This document shows, one piece after another, positions 15,766-24,932 of a stretch of DNA of 64,000 bases; position 1 is the first letter of the stretch; each line of letters opens with the position of its first letter. Position numbers and translations under genes: made by a program. The DNA comes from SZUA-309 sp965230005 (lineage in GTDB: Bacteria > Pseudomonadota > Gammaproteobacteria > Pseudomonadales > Azotimanducaceae). The stretch spans positions 1,798,001-1,862,000 of the forward strand of contig OZ245934.1 in the NCBI GenBank assembly GCA_965230005.1, given 5' to 3'. The notes under the pieces were generated by a model. It was not told where the DNA came from. It worked only from the letters and a program-made list of their open reading frames with translations, and did no database searches.

Positions 15766-18072
15766 CTAGCGGGTGCCGACCATCTGACCGCTGGCCTCAC
15801 GATCGAGGTCGAAACGATCCAGCTGCATGACCTTGGTCCAGGCCGCAACAAAGTCATCAACGAAGAGGCCTTCGGCATCGTCGTAAGAATAGACCTCGGC
15901 GATGGACCGCAGCTCTGAGTTCGAGCCGAAGATCAGGTCGACCGGGGTCGCCGTGTAGAGCACGGCACCCGTGTCGCGATCCACACCTTCATAGAGGCCT
16001 TCCCGCTCGGACTGCTGCCAGGCGATGGACATGTCCATCAGGTTCACGAAGAAATCGTTGCTCAGGGTGCCGGGCTGATCCGTGAACACTCCGTGGGCAG
16101 AACCGTCCCAGTTGGCGTCCAGGGAACGCAGGCCACCGAGCAGAGCCGTCATCTCCGGCACCGTCAGGTTGAGCTGGTCAGCCCGGTCCACGAGCATCTC
16201 CGTGGGCGATCGGTAGCTGGCCTGCACGTCGAAGTAGTTCCGGAAGGCATCGGCCGTCGGCTCGAGGAACGCGAAGGAGTTGACGTCCGTCTGCTCCTGG
16301 AGCGCATCGGCACGACCCGGTACAAACGGCACTTCCACATCCATGCCGTTCTCCTCAGCGGCCCGTTCGATGCCCGTGGCACCGGCCAGGACGATCAGAT
16401 CCGCCAGGGAGATCTTCGTGCGTCGGGAACGATCGTTGAAGTCCGCCTGGATCCCACGCAGCGCGTCGAGCACCTTCTCGAGCTCAGCTGGATTGTTTGC
16501 CGCCCAGTCTTTCTGCGGCGCCAGCGCAATTCGGGCGCCGTTGGCACCGCCGCGCATGTCGCTTGCGCGATAGGAACCGGCGGAAGCCCAGGCCGTGCGC
16601 ACGAGTTCAGCGTTAGAGAGACCGGATTCGCGGATTGCGGCTTTCAGGCGGCGGATGTCGCTGTTGCTGACCAGCGGATGATCCACGGCTGGGATCGGGT
16701 CCTGCCAGATCAGTTCTTCCGCCGGCACGTCGCTACCGAGGAAACGGGCCCGGGGCCCCAGGTCGCGGTGGGTCAGCTTGTACCAGGCTTTTGCAAAGGC
16801 GAGCTGGTACTCATCGGGATTCGCCAGGAACCGCTCGACGATGGCGCGATAGGCGGGGTCTGCCTTCAGAGCAAGGTCGGCGGTGGTCATGACCGGCGGA
16901 TTGAACTTACCGTCGATGTGCGCGTCCGGCACGATCGAGTGCAGGGACTCGTCGGTTGGAATCCACTGGATGGCGCCGGCGGGGCTGCGCGTCTCTTTCC
17001 AGTCGAAGTTCAGCAGGTTCGAGAGATACAGAGTCGTCCACTGCGTGGGGGCCTGAGTCCAGGCGCCTTCCAGGCCGCTGGTCACGGTGTCTTCCGAGTG
17101 GCCTTTACCGCAGCTGTTTTTCCAGCCAAGGCCCTGCTCTTCGATGGACGCACCAGCCGGCTCTGCGGAAACGCAGTCGCTCGGCTTGTGGGCACCGTGC
17201 ATCTTGCCGAAGGTGTGGCCACCTGCGACGAGGGCAACGGTTTCTTCGTCGTTCATGGCCATACGACCGAAAGCGACGCGGATGTTGCGCGCCGATCCAG
17301 CCGGATCCGGCTTACCGCGAGGGCCTTCCGGATTCACATAGATGAGACCCATGTGCGTCGCACCCAGGGGGCGCTGCAGTTTGCCTTCGCCGTCGTGACG
17401 GTCGCTCGCAAGCATCTCGACTTCAGGACCCCAGTAGACGGTGTCCGGCTCCCAGTCGTCGGCACGACCACCGGCGAAGCCGTAGGTCTCGAAACCCATA
17501 TTTTCGAGGGCAACGTTACCGGCGAGGATCATCAGATCGCCCCAGGACAGGCTGCGGCCATACTTCTGCTTCACGGGGAGCAGCAGACGCCGGGCTTTGT
17601 CCAGGTTGCCGTTGTCCGGCCAGCTGTTCAACGGGTCAAAGCGCATCTGACCGCCGTCGCCACCACCGCGGCCATCGAGGGTGCGGTAGGTGCCGGCCGC
17701 GTGCCAGCTCATACGGATGAAGAAGGGACCATAGTTACCGAAATCTGCCGGCCACCAGTCCTGCGAGTCCGTGAGCACGGCATCGATGTCTGCCTTCACC
17801 GCGGCGAGATCGAGCTGCACAAAAGCGGCGCCATAGTCGAAATCGGCGCCATAAGGGTTGGAGCGCGAATCGTGATCGCGCAGGGGGGTGAGATCCAGCT
17901 GCTCCGGCCACCAGAAGCGATTACTCCTGGCCTGGCCGGGAGCCACGTCTCCGCTGCCCATGGGGCCTGCCGGCTTGCTCACCTCGGGCTCATCGTTTGC
18001 CTGCGCGTTAGCGCCGGCGAGGCCCAGCGTGATCGACAGCGCGGCCGACCACAGAAACACGTTCACCTTCAT
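15766..18072 (-). CDS. katG: Exported catalase-peroxidase
   Basis: A 768-residue haem catalase-peroxidase with both halves of the duplicated fold. The distal site is RMSWHAAGTYRTLDGRGG, the adduct Tyr is in THMGLIYVNPEGP, and the proximal His is in VALVAGGHTFGKMHGA. The protein removes H2O2 and peroxides. Unlike cytosolic KatG, it starts MKVNVFLWSAALSITLGLAG...ANAQA, a signal peptide of about 24 residues, so a periplasmic location like KatP is expected. The start at 18072 has AAGGAT 7 nt upstream. A palindrome lies 70-90 nt before the start, and a LysR gene is divergently placed. Confidence 0.95.
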   Translation of the reverse strand: MKVNVFLWSAALSITLGLAGANAQANDEPEVSKPAGPMGSGDVAPGQARSNRFWWPEQLDLTPLRDHDSRSNPYGADFDYGAAFVQLDLAAVKADIDAVLTDSQDWWPADFGNYGPFFIRMSWHAAGTYRTLDGRGGGDGGQMRFDPLNSWPDNGNLDKARRLLLPVKQKYGRSLSWGDLMILAGNVALENMGFETYGFAGGRADDWEPDTVYWGPEVEMLASDRHDGEGKLQRPLGATHMGLIYVNPEGPRGKPDPAGSARNIRVAFGRMAMNDEETVALVAGGHTFGKMHGAHKPSDCVSAEPAGASIEEQGLGWKNSCGKGHSEDTVTSGLEGAWTQAPTQWTTLYLSNLLNFDWKETRSPAGAIQWIPTDESLHSIVPDAHIDGKFNPPVMTTADLALKADPAYRAIVERFLANPDEYQLAFAKAWYKLTHRDLGPRARFLGSDVPAEELIWQDPIPAVDHPLVSNSDIRRLKAAIRESGLSNAELVRTAWASAGSYRASDMRGGANGARIALAPQKDWAANNPAELEKVLDALRGIQADFNDRSRRTKISLADLIVLAGATGIERAAEENGMDVEVPFVPGRADALQEQTDVNSFAFLEPTADAFRNYFDVQASYRSPTEMLVDRADQLNLTVPEMTALLGGLRSLDANWDGSAHGVFTDQPGTLSNDFFVNLMDMSIAWQQSEREGLYEGVDRDTGAVLYTATPVDLIFGSNSELRSIAEVYSYDDAEGLFVDDFVAAWTKVMQLDRFDLDREASGQMVGTR

Positions 18073-18142
18073 GGGAATATCCTTGGCTTCCATTGACGTT
18101 GTTAAGAGTAAAGATCCGGATTCGTTAGATGAAATCGATTGT

Positions 18143-18161
18143 TCCAATTGTTTCAATTGGA
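18143..18161. promoter_or_regulatory. Inverted repeat in the katG / LysR intergenic region
   Basis: TCCAATTG (18143-18150) and CAATTGGA (18154-18161) form a perfect 8-bp dyad with a 3-nt centre, 71 nt upstream of katG in a locally AT-rich stretch. It is a good candidate operator for the divergent LysR-type regulator or another redox regulator. Confidence 0.5.
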
Positions 18162-18224
18162 TCAAACTATCGGGCAAGACCACGTGAAGATCCCGCACGA
18201 TGCCTGGCTTTCGGGCCATTTTTC

Positions 18225-18272
18225 GCCGTTCGCTTCGCCATTCGCCTCCCTATTCGCTTCCCCATTCGCAAT
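18225..18272 (+). repeat. Four-copy degenerate 12-bp tandem repeat
   Basis: GCCGTTCGCTTC, GCCATTCGCCTC, CCTATTCGCTTC and CCCATTCGCAAT follow each other without gaps from 18225. The repeat lies 60-108 nt upstream of the LysR start, outside any supported gene. It may be a slippage tract or a set of binding sites. Confidence 0.6.
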
Positions 18273-18332
18273 GGAGGGTTGGATGCTGCTAGGGTCCTTC
18301 CCAAGCACTCACACCCTGCTCCACGTTGACTC

Positions 18333-19235
18333 ATGGCCCGATTGCCGTCCCTGCTTGCCATGCGCGCCTTTGAAGCGGCAGCGCGCCATCGATCCGTAAA
18401 GAAAGCGGCCGAGGAACTCGGGGTGACCCCGTCGGCCATCTCCCAGCAGATCAGGCGCCTGGAAGAAGAGCTGGATCTGGATCTCCTGGCCAGGGGCAGC
18501 CGACGCATGGCGATCACGGAAGCGGGCCAGGCGCTGCAGCAGGACTTCCAACGGGCCTTCGGGCAACTCCAGGCCGCCGTCGACCGCGCCAGCGAGCCAG
18601 GCCCCGCAAACGTCACCATCGGCACCAATCCGTCCTTCAGCACCAAGTGCATCGTGCCGCCCATGCCGGCCTTCGTCGCCGAGCACCCGGAACTGAACCT
18701 GTCCCTGAACCTGGAGCGCAACTTCCGTCGGTTGCTGCAGGCCCCCGTCGATATCTTCATCATCTTTCTCGACGGTCCTTCGCGCCGCCTGCAGTCCGAG
18801 GTGCTGTGCGAAGAGAAGCTCATCCCCCTGGCGAGCCCAGCCTTTCTCGCCAGACATCCGATACGCGCTCCGGCGGACCTGGCCACGGCGCCGCTCATCG
18901 CGGACGACAGCATGGCGAGCTTCGACATCGACGTGCCCGACTGGGAGAGCTGGTTCGAGGCCGCAGGCGTCACCGAGCGCCCGGCCGCTCCACGCATGTC
19001 CTTCGATACCAACGCCAGCCATGCGATCGACGCCGCCATTTGCGGCTCGGGCGTGCTGCTCGGGCGCAGAACCCTGGCCCACAACGACGTCTGTGCCGGT
19101 CGCCTGGTGGAGATCTTCGAGCCTGCTCTGCCCATGCCCTGCGCCTACTACCTGATGGCAGAAGCCACCCGGCTCGAAGACCCCAACGTGCGGAAGGTCT
19201 GGGATTGGCTCAAGCGCGGACTCTTCGACAACTGA
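18333..19235 (+). CDS. LysR-family transcriptional regulator (GcvA-like)
   Basis: A 300-residue LysR regulator. The N-terminal winged HTH (about 5-65) includes SLLAMRAFEAAARHRSVKKAAEELGVTPSAISQQIRRLEEEL. The effector-binding domain (about 92-295) has ASPAFLARHPIRAPADL and the C-terminal SHAIDAAICGSGVLLGRR, typical of the GcvA/AmpR-like branch. It is divergent from katG with a 260-nt region that holds a dyad and a tandem repeat, so it may control katG. It lacks the sequence signature of OxyR redox Cys in a comparable position, so peroxide sensing is not implied. Confidence 0.92.
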   Translation: MARLPSLLAMRAFEAAARHRSVKKAAEELGVTPSAISQQIRRLEEELDLDLLARGSRRMAITEAGQALQQDFQRAFGQLQAAVDRASEPGPANVTIGTNPSFSTKCIVPPMPAFVAEHPELNLSLNLERNFRRLLQAPVDIFIIFLDGPSRRLQSEVLCEEKLIPLASPAFLARHPIRAPADLATAPLIADDSMASFDIDVPDWESWFEAAGVTERPAAPRMSFDTNASHAIDAAICGSGVLLGRRTLAHNDVCAGRLVEIFEPALPMPCAYYLMAEATRLEDPNVRKVWDWLKRGLFDN

Positions 19236-19254
19236 AGGCGAGCTACCGATCACC

Positions 19255-20484
19255 TCAGCGTCCCACCGGCAGGGTCAGCACCGGGACGTTCTGGGCACCA
19301 CCGGCATTGATGCTGAGGCGAATCAGGGAACTCAGCAGGGCGAGGGTCTTTTTCGACTCGATGTCGTCGTCGGCCACGTAGAACCAGTAGCCGCGGTAAG
19401 GTACCTGCAGCTGAGCCTGCACGTTGTTTTTCCTGGCACTGCGGATCTCGAGCAGCCCATCGAAGATCTCCTCGAGCTGCGGAGACGGCGAAGGAACGAC
19501 TTGAGCGCGGTGCGCCTCGGGAACCTCTACGGCAGCCGAAAGGTAAGCCATCATGGCGAGCACGGACCGGGTTTCGATGCGCAGCTGATTGTCCGGGTTA
19601 TCGATTGCTCCCCGGCCGGGATCGATTTCGTAGCTGCTGACTCCCGTCGGAAGACCGAAGCGCTCGGCGGCAGCCGTGAAAGCCGGCACCTCCCAGATGC
19701 TGTCGGCAACCTCGAGCATGTAGTGCGATTCACGCTCAACGAGCAGATACCCGGCAGGTTCTGACTGATACTCGAAGCTGCGATTCCCTTCTGTCGCGTT
19801 AAGCAGTTGTGCCGCATCCAGCTGATCCACGGGCAGGAGCGGTGACAGCACGCGGCGGCGCTGGTCCAGGTCAACTTTCAAACGCCCTGCTTTTTCCTCG
19901 GCACCGAGCACGGCCACCAGCGCGGAGAACTCGCCAACCGCCTGCAGGCTGCGGGTATCACCCAGCTCCCGAGCCAGATCGTTACTGACGCCGTTGACGC
20001 CCCCGCTCACGAGACGCAACACACGATCGACGCCCCAGCCGTACTGGGTGAGCACATAAACGCTGTCGATCTCCACGGGGGCGACGAGCTGACGGGTGAA
20101 TTCGCGATCGCGTTGCGGGGTGAAGGTGATTGTCGGCGTCTCCGAGTAACCGACGGACGCTCCCGGCGTGATAAGGGACAGGTCCGACGGGCCGTCCTCA
20201 CCAAAGGTGCCACCCAGAATCGCCCCACCCTCCACGGTCATCTGCGTGGAAATGCCATTGATGGCCAGAAACTCGGGCGCGTCGAGATAGCGGAGGCGGA
20301 TGAGGTTCAGCAGCAGTTCGCGCTGCTCGCTGTGCTGCACGGCTTCGTTGTAAGCCAGGCGCGAGGCCCGCATCGCGTCAGCGCCATAGCTGGCACAGCC
20401 GGCAAGGAGCGCCGCGGCAAGCAGGGCGGCAGTGAGCGCTACTGGCCTGAGTCGATTGATGGCCGTGCAGACCACGAGTGTCAC
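19255..20484 (-). CDS. Putative lipoprotein of unknown function
   Basis: A 409-residue protein with a lipoprotein signal: about 30 residues ending in the lipobox LLAGC. The mature start includes YNEAVQHSEQRELLLNLIRLRYLDAPEFLAI, a stretch I know from uncharacterised bacterial lipoproteins of about 400 residues. The centre (about 100-170) is rich in Thr, Gly and aromatic residues, which fits a beta fold. An envelope location is expected. The true start may be the internal Met/Val nearer the hydrophobic core. Convergent with the LysR gene (19-nt gap). Confidence 0.75.
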   Translation of the reverse strand: MTLVVCTAINRLRPVALTAALLAAALLAGCASYGADAMRASRLAYNEAVQHSEQRELLLNLIRLRYLDAPEFLAINGISTQMTVEGGAILGGTFGEDGPSDLSLITPGASVGYSETPTITFTPQRDREFTRQLVAPVEIDSVYVLTQYGWGVDRVLRLVSGGVNGVSNDLARELGDTRSLQAVGEFSALVAVLGAEEKAGRLKVDLDQRRRVLSPLLPVDQLDAAQLLNATEGNRSFEYQSEPAGYLLVERESHYMLEVADSIWEVPAFTAAAERFGLPTGVSSYEIDPGRGAIDNPDNQLRIETRSVLAMMAYLSAAVEVPEAHRAQVVPSPSPQLEEIFDGLLEIRSARKNNVQAQLQVPYRGYWFYVADDDIESKKTLALLSSLIRLSINAGGAQNVPVLTLPVGR

Positions 20485-20489
20485 ACGGC

Positions 20490-20702
20490 CTAAGGCGCCA
20501 GCGCGCCGTCAGCTTCAGCTGAAGGCGCGACGGCAGCGCCCGGCTGCGATTGCAGATAGCCGTCGGTCGCGACGAAGCCGACGGTCATGGCCAGCACCAG
20601 CAGGGCACCGACAACGACGGGCGGCGCAGGTACCGGTACGCCGGTCAACCGGCAGCCGATACCAATGCCGTGCGCCAACAGCAGGCCGATGATGGGTTTC
20701 AT
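20490..20702 (-). CDS. XapX domain protein
   Basis: A 70-residue membrane protein with two hydrophobic segments (about 3-15 and 27-46) and the XapX-type core MKPIIGLLLAHGIGIGCRL...PVPAPPVVVGALLVL. The name comes from a domain found next to xanthosine-use genes; biochemical role unknown. Its start overlaps the stop of the MFS gene (ATGA), so it is the distal member of that operon and may assist the transporter. A 25-residue polar tail exceeds the minimal domain. Confidence 0.8.
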   Translation of the reverse strand: MKPIIGLLLAHGIGIGCRLTGVPVPAPPVVVGALLVLAMTVGFVATDGYLQSQPGAAVAPSAEADGALAP

Positions 20703-22333
20703 GGCAGGATTTCCTTGGGATTCGGCGCTACGTAGTGGTTCACGATCGGCTGAGTGCCGGGTTCGAGCAGCGTCTGGATGTGTTCCTGGGTAACCCGATC
20801 AGCGTCGGTCACCCGTTCGTGCTGGCGCAGATGCTCCAGCCAGGATTCCACTTCAAAGGTCTCGATGAAGCTGTGCGGGTGTTCCGTGTGCTCAAAGACG
20901 CTCCATCGATAGGCGCCGTCGCGACGCCGCTCTTCAGCAAGCAGCGCTATCGCCTCCAGAAACGCGGCCAACTGCGAAGCCTGAACCCGGTATTCAATAT
21001 TGATGAGCACGGGACCGCGATCGGGCGACACCCCCTCGTGGACCATGGGCGTCGGCCAGTGCATGGAGGGCGTCAGGTCTGCGTCACCGGCGGCGCTGAT
21101 CTTCCAGCGCCAGGTCAGCGCAATGGCAAGTAAGGCGCCCGTCGCTGCCATAAGGAGCGCGGTCTCTATGTCCGTCTGCTCGGCAACCTTCCCCCAGGCG
21201 AGGCTGCCGAGCGCCATGGAGCCCATGAAAACCGTCATGAACACGGCAAGGCCACGGGAGCGGACCCAGCCTGGCAGGGACAGCTGCGCCGCCACCTGCA
21301 ACGACGAAAGCACGGCAATCCAGGCCGCCCCGGCCAGGAACAGGGCGGCAACGAGTGGCAACTGCTGATCCAGCGTCGCCAACGTCATCATGGCGCCTGC
21401 ATAGGCGACCGTTGCCAAAGCGACGATCGTATCCCGGGAGAACTTTTCCCGAACCTTCGGCAGCAGGACCGCACCGAAGACAGCCCCGGCGCCGATAGAG
21501 GCAACCAGAATGCCGAAGGTCTCCGGGCCGCCCCCCTCGAGCTGGCGCGCAACCAGCGGCAGCAGCGCCCAGCTGGCACTCGCAAAGACGAAAAAGCCCA
21601 GGCCACGGATCGCCGCAGCGTGCAGGTTCGGTGCATGACGCGCGTAACGGAGCCCCGCACGGAGCGCACCCGTGAACCGTTCCGCCGGCAGACCGGAGAA
21701 CGCGGGTTCGCGTTGCCAGCGATAGAGTACGTAGATCACTCCGAGGTAAGACAGCGCGTTGAGCGCAAAGACAGCCCCGCTACCGGCGAAGGAAACGATC
21801 ACCCCGGCGAGAGCGGGGCCGATGGCGCGAGCGACGTTAACGCCCATACTGTTCAGCGCAACGGCGGAGGACAGCTGCGCCTTGGGCACCACCTCCGGTG
21901 TCACCGCCGCCCAGGCGGGCAGCATCATGGCCGTCCCGAGACCCATGCCGAAGGTGAGCAGCACGAGCAGCCATGGCGTCATCACGCCAGCCAGCACCGT
22001 CCAGGTGAGCAGCAGCGCGATCCCCATCATCCACACCTGCACAGCGATGAGATAGCGGCGCCGGTCGATGATGTCTGATAAAGCGCCTGCCGGCATCGCC
22101 AGCAGGAACACCGGCAACGTGGTGGCTGTCTGCACGAGGGCGACCATGACCGGCGACGGCGAGAGCGATGTCATGAGCCAGCCCGCGCCAACGTCGTGCA
22201 TCCAGGTGCCAATGTTTGACGCCAGGGCGGCGATCCAGACCATCCGGAACAGCGGGACCTTGAGCGGTGCCCAGGCCGATGCCTCGGACGTTGTGCCACC
22301 GACGGAACTCGCATCGCTCTGTGCGTTGCTCAT
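20699..22333 (-). CDS. MFS exporter with C-terminal extension (EntS/MFS_3-like)
   Basis: A 544-residue protein. The first 410 residues hold about 12 TM segments typical of the MFS_3 (enterobactin-exporter-like) group, including PVFLLAMPAGALSDIIDRRRYL, the loop 2-3 motif. After TM12 there is a soluble domain of about 130 residues (NIEYRVQASQLAAFLEAIALLAEERRRDGAYRWSVFEHT... , described by its start) that looks like a ferredoxin-fold ABM/monooxygenase-like domain. It follows the amidohydrolase gene after 18 nt and is overlapped by the XapX gene. Substrate unknown; export of a product of the neighbouring pathway is plausible. Confidence 0.88.
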   Translation of the reverse strand: MSNAQSDASSVGGTTSEASAWAPLKVPLFRMVWIAALASNIGTWMHDVGAGWLMTSLSPSPVMVALVQTATTLPVFLLAMPAGALSDIIDRRRYLIAVQVWMMGIALLLTWTVLAGVMTPWLLVLLTFGMGLGTAMMLPAWAAVTPEVVPKAQLSSAVALNSMGVNVARAIGPALAGVIVSFAGSGAVFALNALSYLGVIYVLYRWQREPAFSGLPAERFTGALRAGLRYARHAPNLHAAAIRGLGFFVFASASWALLPLVARQLEGGGPETFGILVASIGAGAVFGAVLLPKVREKFSRDTIVALATVAYAGAMMTLATLDQQLPLVAALFLAGAAWIAVLSSLQVAAQLSLPGWVRSRGLAVFMTVFMGSMALGSLAWGKVAEQTDIETALLMAATGALLAIALTWRWKISAAGDADLTPSMHWPTPMVHEGVSPDRGPVLINIEYRVQASQLAAFLEAIALLAEERRRDGAYRWSVFEHTEHPHSFIETFEVESWLEHLRQHERVTDADRVTQEHIQTLLEPGTQPIVNHYVAPNPKEILP

Positions 22334-22351
22334 GACTCAGACAACCGGCGC

Positions 22352-24196
22352 TCAGAACGCAAAACAGGCGCAGCCGAGACTGCCCCAGAAAGGATCGACC
22401 GGTTTTCCGCCATGGCTGTGGTCGCCGACCCCATGATGATGGTGTCCGTGACCGTGGACGGCACAACCCGGCAGGGTGCGAGCAACCAACGGCCGCGCCT
22501 CGGCCGCTTCCCAGTGCCCACCAAAAGCACGCACAGGTGACCAGTCCGGGCTGGCGGGTGGCAGCGGCGGAGCGAGATCTCTGAAATCGCCATCCCCGTG
22601 CACCACCTTGCCGCCCACCACGGTCAACACCGCAGAAAGGCTCTTGATCTCTTCTTCCGGAATCGCGAAGTAGTCAGCCGAGAGCACGGCCAGATCCGCA
22701 TACTCACCGGCGCGGATCGCTCCCTTCAGCTGCTGCTCGCCTGAGAACCAGGCGCTGCCTTTGGTCCAGAGCCTCAGGGCCTGCTCGCGATCGAGGCGCT
22801 TTTCTTCCGGATACAGTTCCAGACCGCCGACCGTGCGGCCTGCCGTCAGCCAGTAGAGGGAGACCCAGGGATTAAAGGAAGCGACCCGGGTGGCGTCCGT
22901 GCCGCCGCCAACGGGCACGCCCATGGCCAGCATGTCGGCAATCGGTGGCGTCTCTGCCGCTTCGTCGGCGCCGTAACGCGCCACAAAGTACTCGCCCTGG
23001 AAGGCCATGCGGTGCTGAATGGCAATGCCACCGCCGAGTTCGCGAATCCGCTCGATGCTGGCCGGTCGAATCGTCTCTGCATGGTCGATGATGAAACGCA
23101 GGCCATCGAAGGGTGTGTCGGCGTTCACCTTCTCGAACACGTCGAGGAAGCGGGAGATGGATTCATCGTAGGTCGCGTGGATCCGGAAGGGCCAGCGGTG
23201 TTCCACGAGGGTACGGGTGACCGCTTCCAGGTCACGCTCCATATCGTCAGCGAGACCGGGGCGCGGCTGCAGAAAGTTCTCGAAGTCGGCCGCGGACCAG
23301 ACCAGATTCTCACCGGCGCCGTTCATCCGCAGCATGGCATCGCCCTGCCCCGGCTCCAGGAGGCCCGTCCAGCGCTCATAGTCGGCAAGCTCGGTTCCCG
23401 GCTTCTGCGCGAACAGGTTGTAGGCGATCCGCAGGGTCATGAGCCCGTCTTCGTGCAGTTTCTCGATGACGGCGTAGTCTTCCGGGTAGTTCTGCCCGCC
23501 GCCGCCGGCATCGATGACGCTCGTGATACCCAGTCGGTTCAGCTCACGCTGGAAGTGGCGCGAGGAGTTGAGTTGATCTTCGAAGGAAAGGGTCGGACCC
23601 AGCGCGAGGGTCGAGTAGAGAATCAGCGCACTCGGTTCCGCGATGAGCATCCCCGAAGGATTCCCCTGGCGATCACGATAGATCACGCCACCCGGCGGGT
23701 TCGGCGAGTCCTTGCTGAAGCCGACGGCCTCCAGCGCGGCCCGGTTCAGTAACGCCCGGTCATAGAGGTGCAGGATGAACACCGGCGTGTCCGGTGCTGC
23801 CTGGTTGATCTCTGTGAGAGTCGGCATCCGCCGTTCGACGAACTGGAACTCAGACCAGCCCCCCACCACCCGCACCCACTGCGGCGCCGGCGTGCGATCG
23901 GCCTGAGCCTTGAGCATGGCGAGTGCGTCCACCAGCGACGGCACACCTTCCCAGCGGAGCTCCATGTTGTAGTGCAGGCCGCCGCGGATCACGTGGGTGT
24001 GAGAGTCATTGAGCCCGGGAATCAGCGTTCGACCGCCAAGGTCGATCACCTTGGCGGCGCTGCTTTTGAGCCGCAGAACGTCCGACTCCGAGCCCACAGC
24101 CTGAAAGCACCCATCTTCAATGGCGACGGCCGTGGCCGTCGGCTGGGCAGGATCGAGGGTACGGATGCGGCCGTTGTGCAGGATCAGGTCCGTCAC
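22352..24196 (-). CDS. Metal-dependent amidohydrolase (YtcJ-like), cytosolic
   Basis: A 614-residue amidohydrolase of the YtcJ type. GRTLIPGLNDSHTHVIRGGLHY holds the H-x-H metal motif, IHATYDESISRFLDVF and RFIIDHAETI hold the later His ligands, and GVPVGGGTDATRVASFNPW holds the terminal Asp. No signal peptide. Its C-terminal tail is rich in His and Gly (HGHGHHHHGVGDHSHGG) and ends in CACFAF, which may buffer or deliver metal. It overlaps the pirin gene (ATGA). It is a clear paralogue of the Tat-exported enzyme at 25983, which lies divergently beyond the isochorismatase gene. Confidence 0.92.
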   Translation of the reverse strand: MTDLILHNGRIRTLDPAQPTATAVAIEDGCFQAVGSESDVLRLKSSAAKVIDLGGRTLIPGLNDSHTHVIRGGLHYNMELRWEGVPSLVDALAMLKAQADRTPAPQWVRVVGGWSEFQFVERRMPTLTEINQAAPDTPVFILHLYDRALLNRAALEAVGFSKDSPNPPGGVIYRDRQGNPSGMLIAEPSALILYSTLALGPTLSFEDQLNSSRHFQRELNRLGITSVIDAGGGGQNYPEDYAVIEKLHEDGLMTLRIAYNLFAQKPGTELADYERWTGLLEPGQGDAMLRMNGAGENLVWSAADFENFLQPRPGLADDMERDLEAVTRTLVEHRWPFRIHATYDESISRFLDVFEKVNADTPFDGLRFIIDHAETIRPASIERIRELGGGIAIQHRMAFQGEYFVARYGADEAAETPPIADMLAMGVPVGGGTDATRVASFNPWVSLYWLTAGRTVGGLELYPEEKRLDREQALRLWTKGSAWFSGEQQLKGAIRAGEYADLAVLSADYFAIPEEEIKSLSAVLTVVGGKVVHGDGDFRDLAPPLPPASPDWSPVRAFGGHWEAAEARPLVARTLPGCAVHGHGHHHHGVGDHSHGGKPVDPFWGSLGCACFAF

Positions 24197-24906
24197 TGCA
24201 GCTGACCTCCGGTCATATCGAAGAGCAGCACTTCCGCCTCACTCGTCGCCTGGATGTCGAGCACCCCTGAGGCGGCAACCCCGACGCCGTCACCGGCTTC
24301 CAGCGTCTGACCCCGAAGCGTCAGGCTGCCGCTCACCACCTGCAGCCAGGCGAGACGGCCCGGAGCCAGATCGTGAGCGACCTGCTCGCCGCTTGAGAGC
24401 AACGCGGCATAGAGGTCCACATCCTGATGAATGGTCACGGACCCTTCTCTACCGTCGCGGGAACCGACCAGCCTCAGCTGATTGCGCTTCTCGCTATCGG
24501 CGTAGTGGCGCTGCTCGTAGCCGGGCTCGATGCCCTGACGCTCTGGCAGGATCCAGATCTGCAGGAAGTGCACCCCGTCCGTGTCGGAGTGATTCATCTC
24601 ACTGTGCGTCACCCCGGTCCCGGCGGACATTCGCTGTACGTCTCCCGGCCGAATGACCGACCGGTTGCCCATACTGTCGTGGTGCTCGAGCGCGCCACTC
24701 AGGACATAGGAGAGGATCTCCATGTCTGCATGACTGTGCGGCTCGAAACCACGACCGGCTTCGACCCGGTCTTCGTTGATGACCCGGAGCGGGCCGAAGC
24801 CCATGTGTTCAGGGTCGTAGTAGCTGCCGAAGGAAAACGAGTGATGGCTCTTCAGCCAGCCGAAGTCGGCGAGGCCCCGGTCGTCGGCGGATCTCAATTC
24901 CAGCAT
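24193..24906 (-). CDS. Pirin family protein
   Basis: A 237-residue bicupin. The N-terminal cupin shows the pirin signature FGSYYDPEHMGFGPLRVINEDRVEAGRGFEPHSHADMEILSYVLSGALEHHDSMG (cited by location, residues about 27-80), with metal ligands His-x-His, His and Glu. QRMSAGTGVTHSEMNH follows. Bacterial pirins include quercetin 2,3-dioxygenases and redox-responsive regulators. AGGAG lies 8 nt before the ATG. It is the second gene of the operon isochorismatase, pirin, amidohydrolase, MFS, XapX. Confidence 0.93.
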   Translation of the reverse strand: MLELRSADDRGLADFGWLKSHHSFSFGSYYDPEHMGFGPLRVINEDRVEAGRGFEPHSHADMEILSYVLSGALEHHDSMGNRSVIRPGDVQRMSAGTGVTHSEMNHSDTDGVHFLQIWILPERQGIEPGYEQRHYADSEKRNQLRLVGSRDGREGSVTIHQDVDLYAALLSSGEQVAHDLAPGRLAWLQVVSGSLTLRGQTLEAGDGVGVAASGVLDIQATSEAEVLLFDMTGGQLQ

Positions 24907-24932
24907 CTCTGGCTCCTGTCTTACGCTCGGCT

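Noticed and set aside
16093..18096. A 667-codon open frame antisense to katG, and similar long frames antisense to 7053-8435, 28874-30583, 46365-48563, 51239-52882 and 54973-56877
   Set aside because: Each is an exact shadow of a well-recognised gene. Products are rich in His, Arg and Val without recognisable domains, as expected when high-GC codon bias removes stops from the complementary strand.
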